Shown: piece by piece, positions 1 through 10,700 of the stretch
Layout: every line of letters begins with the position of its first letter
How positions within the stretch are numbered: position 1 is the stretch's first letter
Source: Macrocystis pyrifera
Lineage: Eukaryota; Sar; Phaeophyceae; Laminariales; Laminariaceae
DNA length: 64,000 nucleotides
Direction: 5' to 3'
Assembly: GCA_031763025.1 (NCBI GenBank)
Contig: JASSKH010000025.1
Span: 1,054,001-1,118,000, forward strand
Made by a program: the position numbers and the translations under genes
The notes under the pieces: model-generated
What the model saw: only the letters and a program-made list of their open reading frames with translations
What the model was told of the DNA's origin: nothing
Databases searched by the model: none

Positions 1-164
1 GAGTGTAGAGGGGCTCAGGACAGACCACACTTCTACCTGTTCGTGCTTAGACGACACCCTGGACAATATACAACAGCCCAATAGCTTCCTATTGCAATTG
101 TCTGTCTAATGAGGTCCCTAATTCCGGTTAATTGAATGGCATCGAGGTCTAGTATCCAGACAAT

Positions 165-600
165 TTGTTTTTAAGTCACCCCTACCTGGCTCTGTTGTCC
201 AGACAATTTCACTTTATAGGCAGTCTCCGTACTCAATGGTCGGGACAATGCCAATTAGTGGACCTTCGCCTAAATACATTGTCCGGCCAATTCCAATTGA
301 CAGACTGTCTCCTGAATCAATTGTCCCGGCCATTCCAATTGATAGTCGGCCCCCCGAAGTAGTTATCCGGACAATTTCAATCAGTAGACTGACGCCAAAA
401 TTATTTGTCAGGACAACTCCAATTAATAGACAGTCTCCCAGATCAGTTGGCCCCAACAATCCCAATTTATACGGTCTCCAAAATCAATTGTCCGGACAAT
501 TTCAATTAGCAGACTGCTTTCTCAATCAATTATCTGGGCAATTTCGATTAATAGAAGTATACAAAATCAGTCATCCCGACAATTTCGACTAATACCAAAT
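165..600 (+). repeat. Family A iteron block 1, forward
   Basis: About ten degenerate units of ~42 bp, each with AATTGTCCGG-type palindromic core, CAATTCCAATTA and a GACAGTCTCC-like tail. The period was counted directly between the cores near 277 and 319. Short ORFs here are by-products of the repeat. Confidence 0.75.
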
Positions 601-879
601 CTCCAAAACTACTTCAGACAATGCTATTGGTGGGCAGTCTCCTAAATCAACTGCTCGTACATTTCAAAATAACAGTGCAACCAGGTACGGATTATTTTCT
701 TTCGCGAAACCTTTTTTTAATGATTTACAGCTGAGCACATGGGCCAGGCGGTATCAGAACTTCCTACGTGCGAACATAAAATACGAAGCTAAAGTTGGGG
801 TGTCCCGCCCCTTTCTGCTTATGCCTTGGACAACGGGCCTATCAATAGACTATTGCCCCTACAGCAGAGTCACGAAGTT

Positions 880-1390
880 GTCTATTAATTGGAATTGTCC
901 GTGCAAGTGATGTCATAGACTGTCTAGCAATTGAAATAGTTTAGACGATTGATCTTGGATACTGTCTATTAATTGGATTTATTCGGACAATTGATCAATT
1001 GATATCGGGTAATTTCTAACAATTGGAATTGTCCGGACTAAAAAAATTTGAGACTATCTATCAATTGAAGTTGCCTTGACAATTGATTTCAGAGACTGTC
1101 CACTTATTGGAATTGTCTGAACAATTGATGTTTTGTGCTTTTCATTAATTGGAGTTGTCCAGACAAATGAGCTCGGAGACTGAATAGCGATTGAAATTGT
1201 GCTGGCAAATGATTTCACAGCCTGTCTAATATTTGGAATTGCTTGAACAATTGATTTCGGGCGATATACATGGATTGAACTTGTCCGGGCAACTGCTTTG
1301 AGAGACCGTCCACTAATTGGAATTGTCCGGACAATGGGTTTCGGAAGCGATCTACTAGTAATTGGAATTATCATGACTATCGAGTTTGAG
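880..1390 (-). repeat. Family A iteron block 2, reversed
   Basis: Same ~42-bp unit on the opposite strand: TTAATTGGAATTGTCCGGAC followed by GATTTCGGAGACTGTC. The 106-residue minus-strand ORF here is repeat translation. Confidence 0.75.
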
Positions 1391-1649
1391 AGGGCTCTGT
1401 TATTTGAAAGCTGGCAACTACTTTAGAGTTACGTTTGATTTGGTCGGTACACAACAGGACCACCATGCTAGTATTGCCTCTAAAACAGGATCGGAAACTT
1501 CCCTCTATACACGATCATTTGCAAGGTCATTTATTGTGCCATATTACGAGTAGTATCAATTCAAGGGGGAGTGTCTAACATAATACAATAACTACTGTAG
1601 GTACACGGCCATGACATTTATCGAGCAATTGATTTCTTGCGCGGCATCT

Positions 1650-2210
1650 GAAATGAGTTGTGCGGACAGTTCCAACTACTTTCCAATCGCCGAAGTCCGT
1701 TTTGAAAATTCCGTTTAATTGACAGCACCCGAAATTTAATTGTGCGGACAATTTCATAGCAGCAGTCGAAATCAAACGTTCAGAATAATCCAATTCATCG
1801 ACAGTTCCCGAAATCAGTTGTCTGAACATTTTCGGTTAGTGGACCACACCCGAAATCAATTGTCTGAACAATTCCAATTATTAGATCAGCACCCGAAATC
1901 AACTTGTTGGATAATTCCACTTAATTAGCAGTTTCTTCAACCGACTGTTTGGATATTTCCAATTAATACACAACACTCGAAACCTATTGCTCACACAATT
2001 CGAACTAGTAGATGTTGTTCCAAATCAATTGCCTGGATAATTACAATTCATAGGTAATCGGCCAAAACTATTGTCTCGTCAATTTCAATAAATGGGCAAC
2101 AGCCGAAATCAATGGTATGGACAATTTCAATTATTAGACAGCCGCCAAAAACAATTGTCAAGACAAATCCAATTAGCACACATCCTCCTGAATCAATTGT
2201 AGACAAAATT
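1650..2210 (+). repeat. Family A iteron block 3, forward
   Basis: Units return to forward orientation (CCCGAAATCAATTGTC then GACAATTCCAATTA). The matching part of copy 2 was split by the family B insertion. Confidence 0.7.
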
Positions 2211-2252
2211 GACCATTGAGAGAGTAACTGTGGCCCCTAGCCCTAAGGGTGT

Positions 2253-2434
2253 AGTTCTTACTGATGCTTGCCGCTAACTGCTTCTGCAGCTTGCTGTTGC
2301 ATGCAGGTACTGCTGCTGCTGTTGCTGGTGCTATGCTGCTGTTGGCGACAGGAGGTAAGTACTGCTACTCGCACGACTTCTGCTCGTACTACAAGTTTTG
2401 CCGATGGTACAAGTGTTCTTTTCTCACAATAACC
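2253..2434. other. Short spacer between two transposons
   Basis: It contains a CTGCTG-rich low-complexity stretch and no gene signal. The last eight bases, CAATAACC, are the probable target-site duplication of the next element. Confidence 0.5.
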
Positions 2435-3360
2435 CAGGGCGTTTTGCGGGTTACGTCGTGTTCGAAATGTTACGGGTCGGGTCGGGTCGGGTCAGGAAGT
2501 GTTCAAAACCGCACGGGTCGGATCGGGTCAAGAGGTTTTCGGGTCAAGAGGTTTCAAATCTCGTGGGTCGGGTCAGGTCGGGTGAAGACTTTTCCAAATC
2601 GCACGGGTCGGGTCGGGTCGGGTCGGGTCAATAATTTTTCAAACCTCACGTGCCGAGTCGGGTCGGGTGAACAGCTGATGAAAAACTCACGAGTCGGGTG
2701 AGGTCATGACCCGCGAGAAGCGGGTCACTCGCGGGTCCGGCCAGCATGATCCGCTAGTTTTTTCTGCCGACCCGCGGGCCAGATCCGCGCATTAGGCTCG
2801 GGCATCCGACACTTGAAACACTACCCTATCTCTTACCCAAAGACTTCTCTCGTGCCAATATTCGATAATACTCCTTTGGTATCATATTCAAACATTAAAA
2901 TACCGCCAAATTCATATAAGCATGCCCGCATCCATCCATATTCACTAAACCCAGGTCATATATCGCTGTGGGGCACTCTTAATAAAAGAACTTAAATTGG
3001 TTTTGGAAGTGTCGATCCACCGGCCAGATCCGCGGGTCGAACCTTCGGGTCAAGATCAATTGCCTCGCGGATCAAGATGACCCGACACGCATGAAATCCG
3101 TCTTTCACGGGTCAATTGGAAGGTGGCGGGTCGGGTCCGGTTGGGTCAGGAGGTTTTGAAATCTCGCGGGACGGATCGGGTCGGGTCAGTAGATTTTCAA
3201 ATGTCTCAGGTCGGGTCGGGTCGGGTCGGGTCAATAGCTTTTTAAATATCTCGGACCGGATCGGGTCGGGTCACGAGGCTTTCAAACTATCTCGGATCGG
3301 CCCAACCCGACCCGACCCGACCCGACCCGTGCGGTTTGACCTGACGCGCGAAAAGCCCTG
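2435..3360. mobile_element. Non-autonomous hAT-like element built of GGGTC repeats
   Basis: The ends are imperfect inverted repeats: CAGGGCGTTTTGCGGGT at the left and, read on the minus strand from the right, CAGGGCTTTTCGCGCGT (14 of 17 match). The flanks are CAATAACC and CAATAATC, an 8-bp duplication with one mismatch. CAGGG termini with 8-bp duplications are the hallmark of the hAT superfamily. The interior is degenerate (GGGTC)n in forward orientation (about 2465-2700 and 3115-3300) and a short reversed tract (ACCCG)n near 3302-3335, around an AT-richer centre. No transposase is present. Gly/Ser/Arg/Val-rich ORFs here are translations of the pentamer. Confidence 0.7.
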
Positions 3361-3857
3361 CAATAATCCTTTATTTTGCGTTTTTTTCTTAGATTATGCC
3401 GATCCCGGAATCTTTTCAATTTCGACTATCGTTGTGACGGAAATCCTATAAAAATAAAAACGCCTGGAAAATATGAAAAACCTAATCGTAGAGTGTCTGC
3501 GCAAAGTAATATCGTTGTTCGAGGACGAGTCGTCCTGCTCCAAGTCCGGTAGTGGAAAGTGATTCGTATGGTGTCTGCGAATAACATTTTTTCTTTATCA
3601 GGGTTGCCGTTGGAGATATAATCATAATTGAAAGCCTTCCGGGATGGGCATAATCGGAGACAAAAAAGCGCTAATATTTACATTGTTGTGTGGGAACAAA
3701 ATAACCTGCAACAGCGGCGGCAGCAGGAGCAGCAGCGGAAGAAGCAGTGAGCAGCTGCGAGCCATAGCGAGCAGAAACGTATGGTCTATACTGCGCTCCT
3801 CGACACTCGCTGTGTAAGCAACGCTGCCACACGAGAATATCGTCCACGTTCGTCTTA
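3361..3857. other. Unassigned spacer
   Basis: I see no gene, only a short GCAGCAGGAGCAGCAG low-complexity patch near 3720. The 66-residue minus-strand ORF has alanine runs from this patch and no recognisable family. Confidence 0.4.
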
Positions 3858-3962
3858 TTACGGGGGTCCATAGTTAACAGGACCTATGGTGTAAGTAAAA
3901 ACCTATATATTTGCCTATTTTTACTAACAAAATTTGGCCCCGTTAACTATGGACCCCCGTAA
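3858..3962. mobile_element. 105-bp MITE with TA target duplication, copy 1
   Basis: Near-perfect inverted repeats of about 20 bp (TTACGGGGGTCCATAGTTAA and its complement) with an AT-rich middle, flanked by TA on both sides. The copies at 42993-43097 and 62275-62379 have exactly the same length. TA duplication and small size fit a Tc1/mariner-derived (Stowaway-like) element. Confidence 0.8.
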
Positions 3963-4628
3963 TAGTTGTCCTCTCTACCCGAAAGGGAGTCATAGCGTCG
4001 ACAATCAGGAGCGTGGCGGCAAGGGTGCAATCCCTTGCAGCAAATGCAACAGCCGTAAGCAGCAGCCAAGCTTGCAACAGAGCTTGCAAACGCGCTTTCG
4101 CTTGAAGCGGCTTCAGCAGCGCGAAAAAACGAAAGAAATGACAAGAACATACAACACGCCGCGACTAAGAGAAAGTGGGAAACAAACCCGCCGCGATTGA
4201 GTATAAACACAAACGGAGGAGGGCAAGGGAATGCCGCTCTGCCGCTCTTTCGTGCTCGTAGGGTAGAAGTCAAGGAAAATCGCACAAACATAGCAGTAAA
4301 AACAAGCAAAAAGCTGGAAGAACCCCACCGACTCGCCATCCATCGGGCCAAACAAGACTCACCATCATACCAGTATGAAAAAGCACGAAGTGGGAACAAT
4401 AAAGAAAAAGTCAGAAAAATAGTAGAATCGCGCTCCAAGCAACCGCAGACGTTTGTGGTACGAGTACGTTGCCTAGACTGGCTCTTACCAATAGTCGGCC
4501 TGATACCCTGCCACGCTGCCTTCCGTTTTATTCCTGACTTCGTGAAACGCGGATTCCCTAGGACTGTTGCCCCTTCCTTTTCCCATTCCCTGGGCACCAC
4601 CTCTCAACGGACGCGTGGCGCTTTCTAC
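3963..4628. other. Unassigned region with two overlapping long ORFs
   Basis: A 204-residue plus-strand ORF (4197-4811) and a 217-residue minus-strand ORF (3947-4600) overlap on opposite strands. Neither matches a family I know, and both are rich in low-complexity Ala/Ser/Lys/Arg. The plus-strand one runs into the LINE remnant, so it is probably chance. The minus-strand one might include 3' sequence of the LINE. Confidence 0.25.
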
Positions 4629-5760
4629 TCAAATTCGCCTCATCCTTGTGCCGGTTATCGCGTATCGTTGGTTAGCTTGGAAGACCCCACAGTACCATTT
4701 ATGCCCCTTTGTTTCTTCAACGGTCCACAGCGCTGTCTCAACTCCGAACACCAACGGGGAGCCTTCCGTACACCCGTCGGTGGCTTGAATAACTCCGACG
4801 GACGTATTTAGCTCTCCTCCCGGTCTCCATACCTCCCTACCGGATATCGTTGCAACTATCACCAGACTAAGGAATCGCCCCTTGGTTTATCGCGTCACGG
4901 CCTCCGCAAATAAGAGCCGACGTTTACAGACGACCGTTTTGATGCTCTTGTTTGTTCTTGAGAGTCTTCACGTACGAATGCATGGTATAGTCAGTACTAT
5001 GTCGGATGCAGGAAACCAATGTCCCACAGGCGTACATGGTAGTGTACCAATCGGAGACTGGCGAAAGTGCTGCGCACTCACGTACATCTGCAAAACAGGG
5101 TCGCAATCGCCTCCGCCTTCAACATACGTACATCGAACCAAGCAGGGATGTGATCATGTCGTACATCTCCGGGCCGAACCGTTCAACGCATACACATATG
5201 AGATGGATCCGCCTTTCGATTTTGAGCAAGAGGTTATCGTTTTCGTGGATAACGTCACCGAGGTATAGTGACTGCGTCGTCTGTCTATATATCTAGCCAG
5301 CTGCGTCGATCACGATCGATAGAGCAGCAGGTGTCTGGTTCCGTGTTCGTAGCAGCATCGTCTCTATTGAATGTTCCGATATTGTGAGGCCTGCGCATCA
5401 AATACTGTCACGATGGCAGTCATCATGTTAGCAAGTCCTTCGCACACCGCGAGACAATTCCTGCGTCAACAGCGTACGGCATTCCCCCCACTGCCCTTCA
5501 CACACATAAAACTGGCGTCTATTTTCCGAGTCCTGGATCTGTCTGGGGGAAGACAAAAATCGTTCAACGTGGTCCTCGTCCACGATCAAGCGAACAAGAG
5601 TACTGTAGAACGGCGTGCATCGTAGAATGAAAAACACGCTGAACAGGAATGGTGACGGCACGCAACCTTGCCGCAGCCCCTGCATGACATCAAACCGCTG
5701 CATGTTTGTGTTGTAAGTTTTTGTGACCACAGACTTTCCACCTCTCTATTTGTCGGATAA
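4629..5760 (-). pseudogene. Decayed LINE (non-LTR retrotransposon), reverse transcriptase and 3' part
   Basis: Read on the minus strand from 5760 downward, pieces in shifting frames match the C-terminal half of a LINE ORF2. Near 5690 is GLRQGCVPSPFLFSVFF, the conserved reverse transcriptase block. Near 5430 come a degraded catalytic region (VDAGIVSR for the usual YADDAGIV) and MMTAIVTVFDAQ. Near 5280 are YLGDVIHEN and ERRIHLI, then RFGPEMYDMI near 5170 and SYVKTLKN near 4980. At 4862-4629 the tail reads GSPLVFGVETALW and KWYCGVFQAN. At least three frameshifts and several stops separate these blocks, so it is a dead 5'-truncated copy. LINEs with these blocks are frequent in brown algae; that link is from memory of the family and is not shown by the sequence itself. 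Confidence 0.72.
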
Positions 5761-7120
5761 TTACCCAGCACGACCATAGATATATATTTTTTTCTTCTTT
5801 TTCCTCAGGAGTAAGTCCGCATTGTGGAGATGCAAGAACGGTACGAATGAGGAGCGTGACAGACGCTTTGAATTTGTCAAACTCGTGTCTGCTTCATCTA
5901 CTTCGTTGGCGGTTCTTTTACGTATGTTCACTGCCTTCCGGCAATGGCGTTGGGAACACTTTCACATTTGGGCGATGCGCGTCTGCCCTGAAACCTTGTA
6001 TGTCGCCTGGGTGGGCATAGTTGTATGGGTTTGAGTTGATGTTGAAGTGAGTTGCTGGGTGCGTCCGTTGGTGCGTTGGCTGGTTGGTTTAACCACTACC
6101 GACATCACGCACCACCCACCACCAGCGTTTCGTTGTTGAACAATGCGCGTCGCCGCGAAACCGTCTGTGGTGAGTGGATGGGTGGGTGGGTGGGTGGGTG
6201 GGCGGGCTGGGGGGGGGGGGGGGCGGTGATAATGCTTGCCATAGCTATTTGACCACTCACCACGCATCCCTTTCGAGACGGAGTACCCTGCGTACTCCTA
6301 TTAGATACACCTCTGACACTTGGGCGCTCATTTGGGCGTTTCGCCAATCCTATCCCATTCCTGTTTCACCGCCCGTGGCCACCATCCGTAAATATAGGAC
6401 CGCGGTCCTTCCCTCTCTGCTCTCTCTTGTAGCGTTCCAAACTTCTCCATGTCACGCAGTGGTTATAATGCTCATCTGTTCTCATCTACATGGCCGGAAA
6501 CATTTTTTTAAGCATGTTTCGTACTTTGCATTGCCACCAACGTTCTTACGTTTCCTTTTGTTTTACGCGGTCCCAGTTCAGCTTACTATACTACATCGCT
6601 CGTCGTGCTTGAGCACTCTAGTACTTTTTCAAAGCGTCTGACAAACTTCGCGTTCCATTCCCGATAGAGATACGCAAAGGGCGGTTACTGGGGGTACCCC
6701 TTTTATTTGAAGATGCAGTGATGTTTGCAACGGGTTCTGAGTGCACGCGTGTATGGACAATGAAGTAGGTTTGACGTACACTGAAAGTCAGCTCTAAGAG
6801 ATACACCTCTCACCCGGCATCCCTGACCTGTAGCTACTCGCGGGTAAGACAGTAAGTGATTTTGTCTTGCACATGTGGTGCGGATTGTCAATGGATTCAT
6901 CCATGCCATGGAAAAGGAATATAACCCTGAGTTGCCACCTGTGTCCGAATTCAGGGGTCTCCCTACGTAGAAGTATATCAGGGTTGTGAGGCAGATCTGT
7001 CTATTCCATCGGTGTATTGGTTGTTGGTTCAGTACGTGGTGTTTATGAAAGTTTTGACAAATAGCTAAGACACAGGAAGTGACGAGACTCCGTTGAGCCA
7101 CGATTGTCACTGTCTGGGGT
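5761..7120. other. Unassigned spacer with GGGT microsatellite
   Basis: A (GGGT)n tract followed by a run of 13 G lies at about 6176-6223. All long ORFs at 5960-6350 are translations of this tract on both strands. I see nothing else recognisable. Confidence 0.5.
6176..6223 (+). repeat. (GGGT)n / poly-G microsatellite
   Basis: Tandem GGTGGGTGGG units run into an uninterrupted G run. Confidence 0.85.
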
Positions 7121-7129
7121 TCGGATGTG

Positions 7130-7720
7130 TACCCATTGAAAGGCGCATGGGATACCGTAGGACGCCGGGGGATTCCACGTGGGATGCAGCCGAACCCCTT
7201 CACTGTATCCCAGCTGAGATGCGCGGAGGTCCGTGGAATTCAGTTCGTGAACCCCAGGGAAATCACCGCGGGACCCCGTCAGAACCCACCTCACCCCGTG
7301 GAATGGCACGGCATGCCCACACGACATCCCTTGCGATAGCAAAGCTGGTTACCGGAGTGTAGTATTGCCTTGTAGAGGAGGCGACAGACTCATTGAAACT
7401 CCCGTGAGAACTCCCGTAGAATCCGGTGGAACATATTATGGGCTGGGAGCGGGAAGTCTAGTAGGACCACACTGTTTGCCAGGTGGCTACGCGGAGGAAC
7501 CCGCCCGACCCTGGGGGATTTAACAGTAATAAGCAGAGTCTCACCTGCCATCTTGCGATATCCCGCGGGGTCTCATGGCATTCGATAGGAAGTACCATGA
7601 GATGCTGCGCGCTGCTGCAGTCGAGTCTCGTGGCATCCCAAGATTCATGCACGGGAGCCCGAAAGATCCCTTGGGACCTCCGACGGGGTCCCACGGAAAG
7701 AACACAATCACGTATGATAT
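7130..7720. repeat. Degenerate GGGATTCC/CCGTGGAA dispersed repeat
   Basis: Short motifs such as GGGATTCCACG, CCCCGTGGAA, GATATCCCGCGGGGTC and GGGGTCCCACGG recur on both strands every 20-60 bp. Many are near-palindromic. No clean unit length or termini could be fixed, so it may be the interior of an old repetitive transposon. Confidence 0.35.
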
Positions 7721-10700
7721 ACTGCGCGGTCTGCAGTCTGTGCGAGGCTTCTTCCTGTCCCCGTAGACAGTCGTTTGTGGATGGTGTATCTCGGCCCACC
7801 TCAGTATACGCGCCGCACGTGCATACCAGGTATTATGCTGTCGGGCGTTGTGATGAAATCGATTTTTTACACAGTAGCACTAGACATAGCGACAAAAACC
7901 CAGCCCCAAAAACCTGATACAACTCGTCGTGTGTTGCGTGGTATTACTGTCTGCCAGCGCGCGTGGACGTTGTGTTGCTTGCTTTGTATGTAGCCTAAAA
8001 AGGACTCTTCGCGAACAAAATCCAAATTATCGATATTTAGTACTGTCCAGTAGTTCGAATCGTGGCGACAATATTGTTTGTTTCTAATGATGGTGATATG
8101 TCTAATGTACGTTAGCTAATGGCGTGGCTGTGCCGTTCGGCTCCACAAGGTGTCTCACGGCAGGAAGTGCCGACCCAGGCGTTCAAAAACCCAAGCAGGT
8201 TGTACTGTAGTTAGATTGTTCGTCCTGATGAAACCAGTAGATGCAATTCAGATGCGTTGTCATGTTCTCATTAATCAGATAGATCCAATACCCGGGAGGG
8301 ATTCTGATAGAGGAGAATCCAAAACAATATCCCCGAGGGGCAAGCGCCACGGGGAGTATTACGCGGCATCTTCCCCAGACAGCTTGCCCTTAGGGCGCAT
8401 TGCACCGCATCGTCTCCGGAGGGCGACGCGCCTCGGAATGCTAATGGCAACCCAACTACAAATCGTAGCTGACCCTGAGTGCATCAAGCTTAGCATGCCA
8501 TACTGTAACGTTGACGACTATACCTGCGCTCGTCCTGTTAACATATGAGACGAAACTCCAACTTACCACCAACCCGGGCACCCGTACGGCGCCTAGAATG
8601 GCGAAGCGGGTTATCCTGTTCATTCTGGGGAAACCTTTGATGCATCCCTAGCAGGAAATACAAAGAGGCGTTGGATCAAGAGAGGTATATTTCGAACTTT
8701 CCTTATACGCGGCATGGACGTGAAGACGGTGTGCCATGGTTGTGCACTTAGGGTCCGCGAGAGGTGCAGTTCGTGGAGCAGAGTGTCCTATTGGGCACCC
8801 CCCCGTAATCCACTCGGTGTGCCGAGACCAAGTGAGTGGGTGTGCAATGTACCGCACAAGTTAGATGTATATTGTCGATTCATCTCTCGGTGAAATATCC
8901 TGCTGTATGGGGCTCATGACAGCTACTGCGTGATACGGTCCAAGATCTATCGTAAAGCGTTCCAGCCTCCGCCTTCTGCAACCCTTAGTGCCTTGTCTTA
9001 CCTGTGCGGCTACTGTGGCTGTGGCTGCCGATGCACATGGCCGGCCCCTCGTGGGATGTCTAGACCTTTAGCATGCATATTTTGTTCTTCTCCTTGGTTC
9101 GTTGGTCGTAGGTGTGGATTGACGTTTCCGGCGGTGCCTGTGATTGATGCACATGATATAGGGACTACGAACGGAAGCAGTCCAAAATACAGTGCTCACC
9201 GTCAGGAGCAGGAGTGCAATAGACAGCCGATCGTGGATGGACTGTTAGGTCGCCTTTGTGGAGCACCCAGTATCACCCATGAAGAGGTACAATTCGTGTG
9301 CGGCGATCGATCACGAGCGTACTTCTGCCTAGGTCGGCTGTCATGTGATCTGTGTATCGCACCGTCAAGTTTCCTTGTATCGTGTAGACTACGGTCATTG
9401 TGTTGCATTGTGCGAGGGTCCTGAACTAATCTGTGGATGGGGGGCTCACACTTGCAGCGTCAGACTTCAAAAGCTGGACAAAAGAAAGAGTGATTAGTAT
9501 ACGTTCTCAGCCAAGCGTACGAAATGTTAAGATTTATTCTCCATTACATTTAGTATCCTTGCGCCGTCACTGTTCCTGCTACCCCCTCCCCGCTACGGTT
9601 CGCTCTTTGCATTTTTATCGCCTGAAGACTCCAATGTTAATTTTTCGTCATCGAATCCACTCGAGTGGTCCATAAATACACTTTATCAGGAAGTAGTGTA
9701 AGTTGCGCTCCATGATGTTATTGCTCTACATGAATACCACGATCTACCTTTAATGGCTATAACTTCTTCTAAACGAAAACATGGACACAGCTGTAGTGGT
9801 GCCTGACGCCGTCAAGTAATCAAATTAGTTCCTGGTGTAGCTTGTTGGGCGCAATATCCACACAGCCAACAACAAACGTTATCTGCGACACGTCGCCCGT
9901 AGTCGCGACTGCACCTTGAGTGTCGAACGTGGAGTTTGTGTTTGACTGCAGAACAACATGTTTCGTGTGCCACATGATCGCTTCGGCGTACAGGCTGCAA
10001 TCCGTTTGCGTTTGGCTGCATTACTCGAGACGGCGTTTTCACTTTTCTCCTCTAAGTGGTGCCAAGCACGAGGCATATTTGTTTGATTATTCTTTGTTCA
10101 AGCAAACATGATCCTCGTCACAAAAAGCTCCGGTAGTTTAATGAGAATTTCAACCGTCCGCCCTCCGACCACGGTAGGCTTGCAGTCCCCTTGCGCGTTT
10201 CTATCGGGATTTTATAGCAGTTGGCTAAGCGCCTGGTCAGATGGGTGTCAATATTTACCCCAATCTTCTTCGAACATTAGGCCGGTGGGTGGGGTCCGAT
10301 ACGCCCATCTGTGGTCGGTTGCACAACGAGACGTTGCTGGTTCATAGTGCAATTCAGCCACCGACCAGCCGTAATGTTCCAAGAGCGAACATGGTGAAAG
10401 CAGCGGGCAAACTCAGGATTGTGGTATGTTTTGTTGATCCGTTGCTGCTAAGGTTCAAGCGTCTCCATGTTGCAGATTCAAACACGTTGCAGATAACTTT
10501 TCGACTTCTCATATGAGACCAAGAGGTACTGTCGGTGTGGAATACGTCATCCTGATGTGCTACGTCGTGTGCTGTACGCTAGGATACAAGACGATCATCC
10601 GTACAACGACGCCATATCCAACAAGGTCGTGAAACGTCGGAACCCTATCAAGGTTTCTCAACGTTAGGTTGGGTCGGTCATTTTGTCTGCGCAAACGTTC

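Larger units (their letters stand above)
54..2252 (+). mobile_element. Iteron-built DNA transposon, family A copy 1
   Basis: The left end reads ACACCCTGGACAATA and the right end finishes in AAGGGTGT, which is the expected inverted terminus with some decay. The inside is almost wholly made of degenerate ~42-bp units around a palindromic core (CAATTGTCCGGACAATT) followed by CCAATTAATAGACAGTCTCC. Units run forward in about 165-600, reversed in about 880-1390, and forward again in about 1650-2210. A second copy at 23581-30122 lines up end to end with this one, apart from two large insertions there, which defines the element. I see no transposase, so it is non-autonomous. No convincing target-site duplication flanks this copy. 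The termini and the 10-bp duplication of the related element at 27256-29721 suggest a Mutator-like (MULE/foldback) type; that is inference. Confidence 0.7.

Noticed and set aside
165-600. Regular short repeats resembling a CRISPR array
   Set aside because: Units are degenerate, contiguous and without unique spacers, and they lie in a eukaryotic transposon.
2264-2701. 145-residue ORF rich in Gly, Ser, Arg and Val
   Set aside because: It is a translation of the GGGTC array of the hAT-like element.
5962-6347. Pro/Thr/His-rich ORFs on both strands
   Set aside because: Translations of the GGGT microsatellite.
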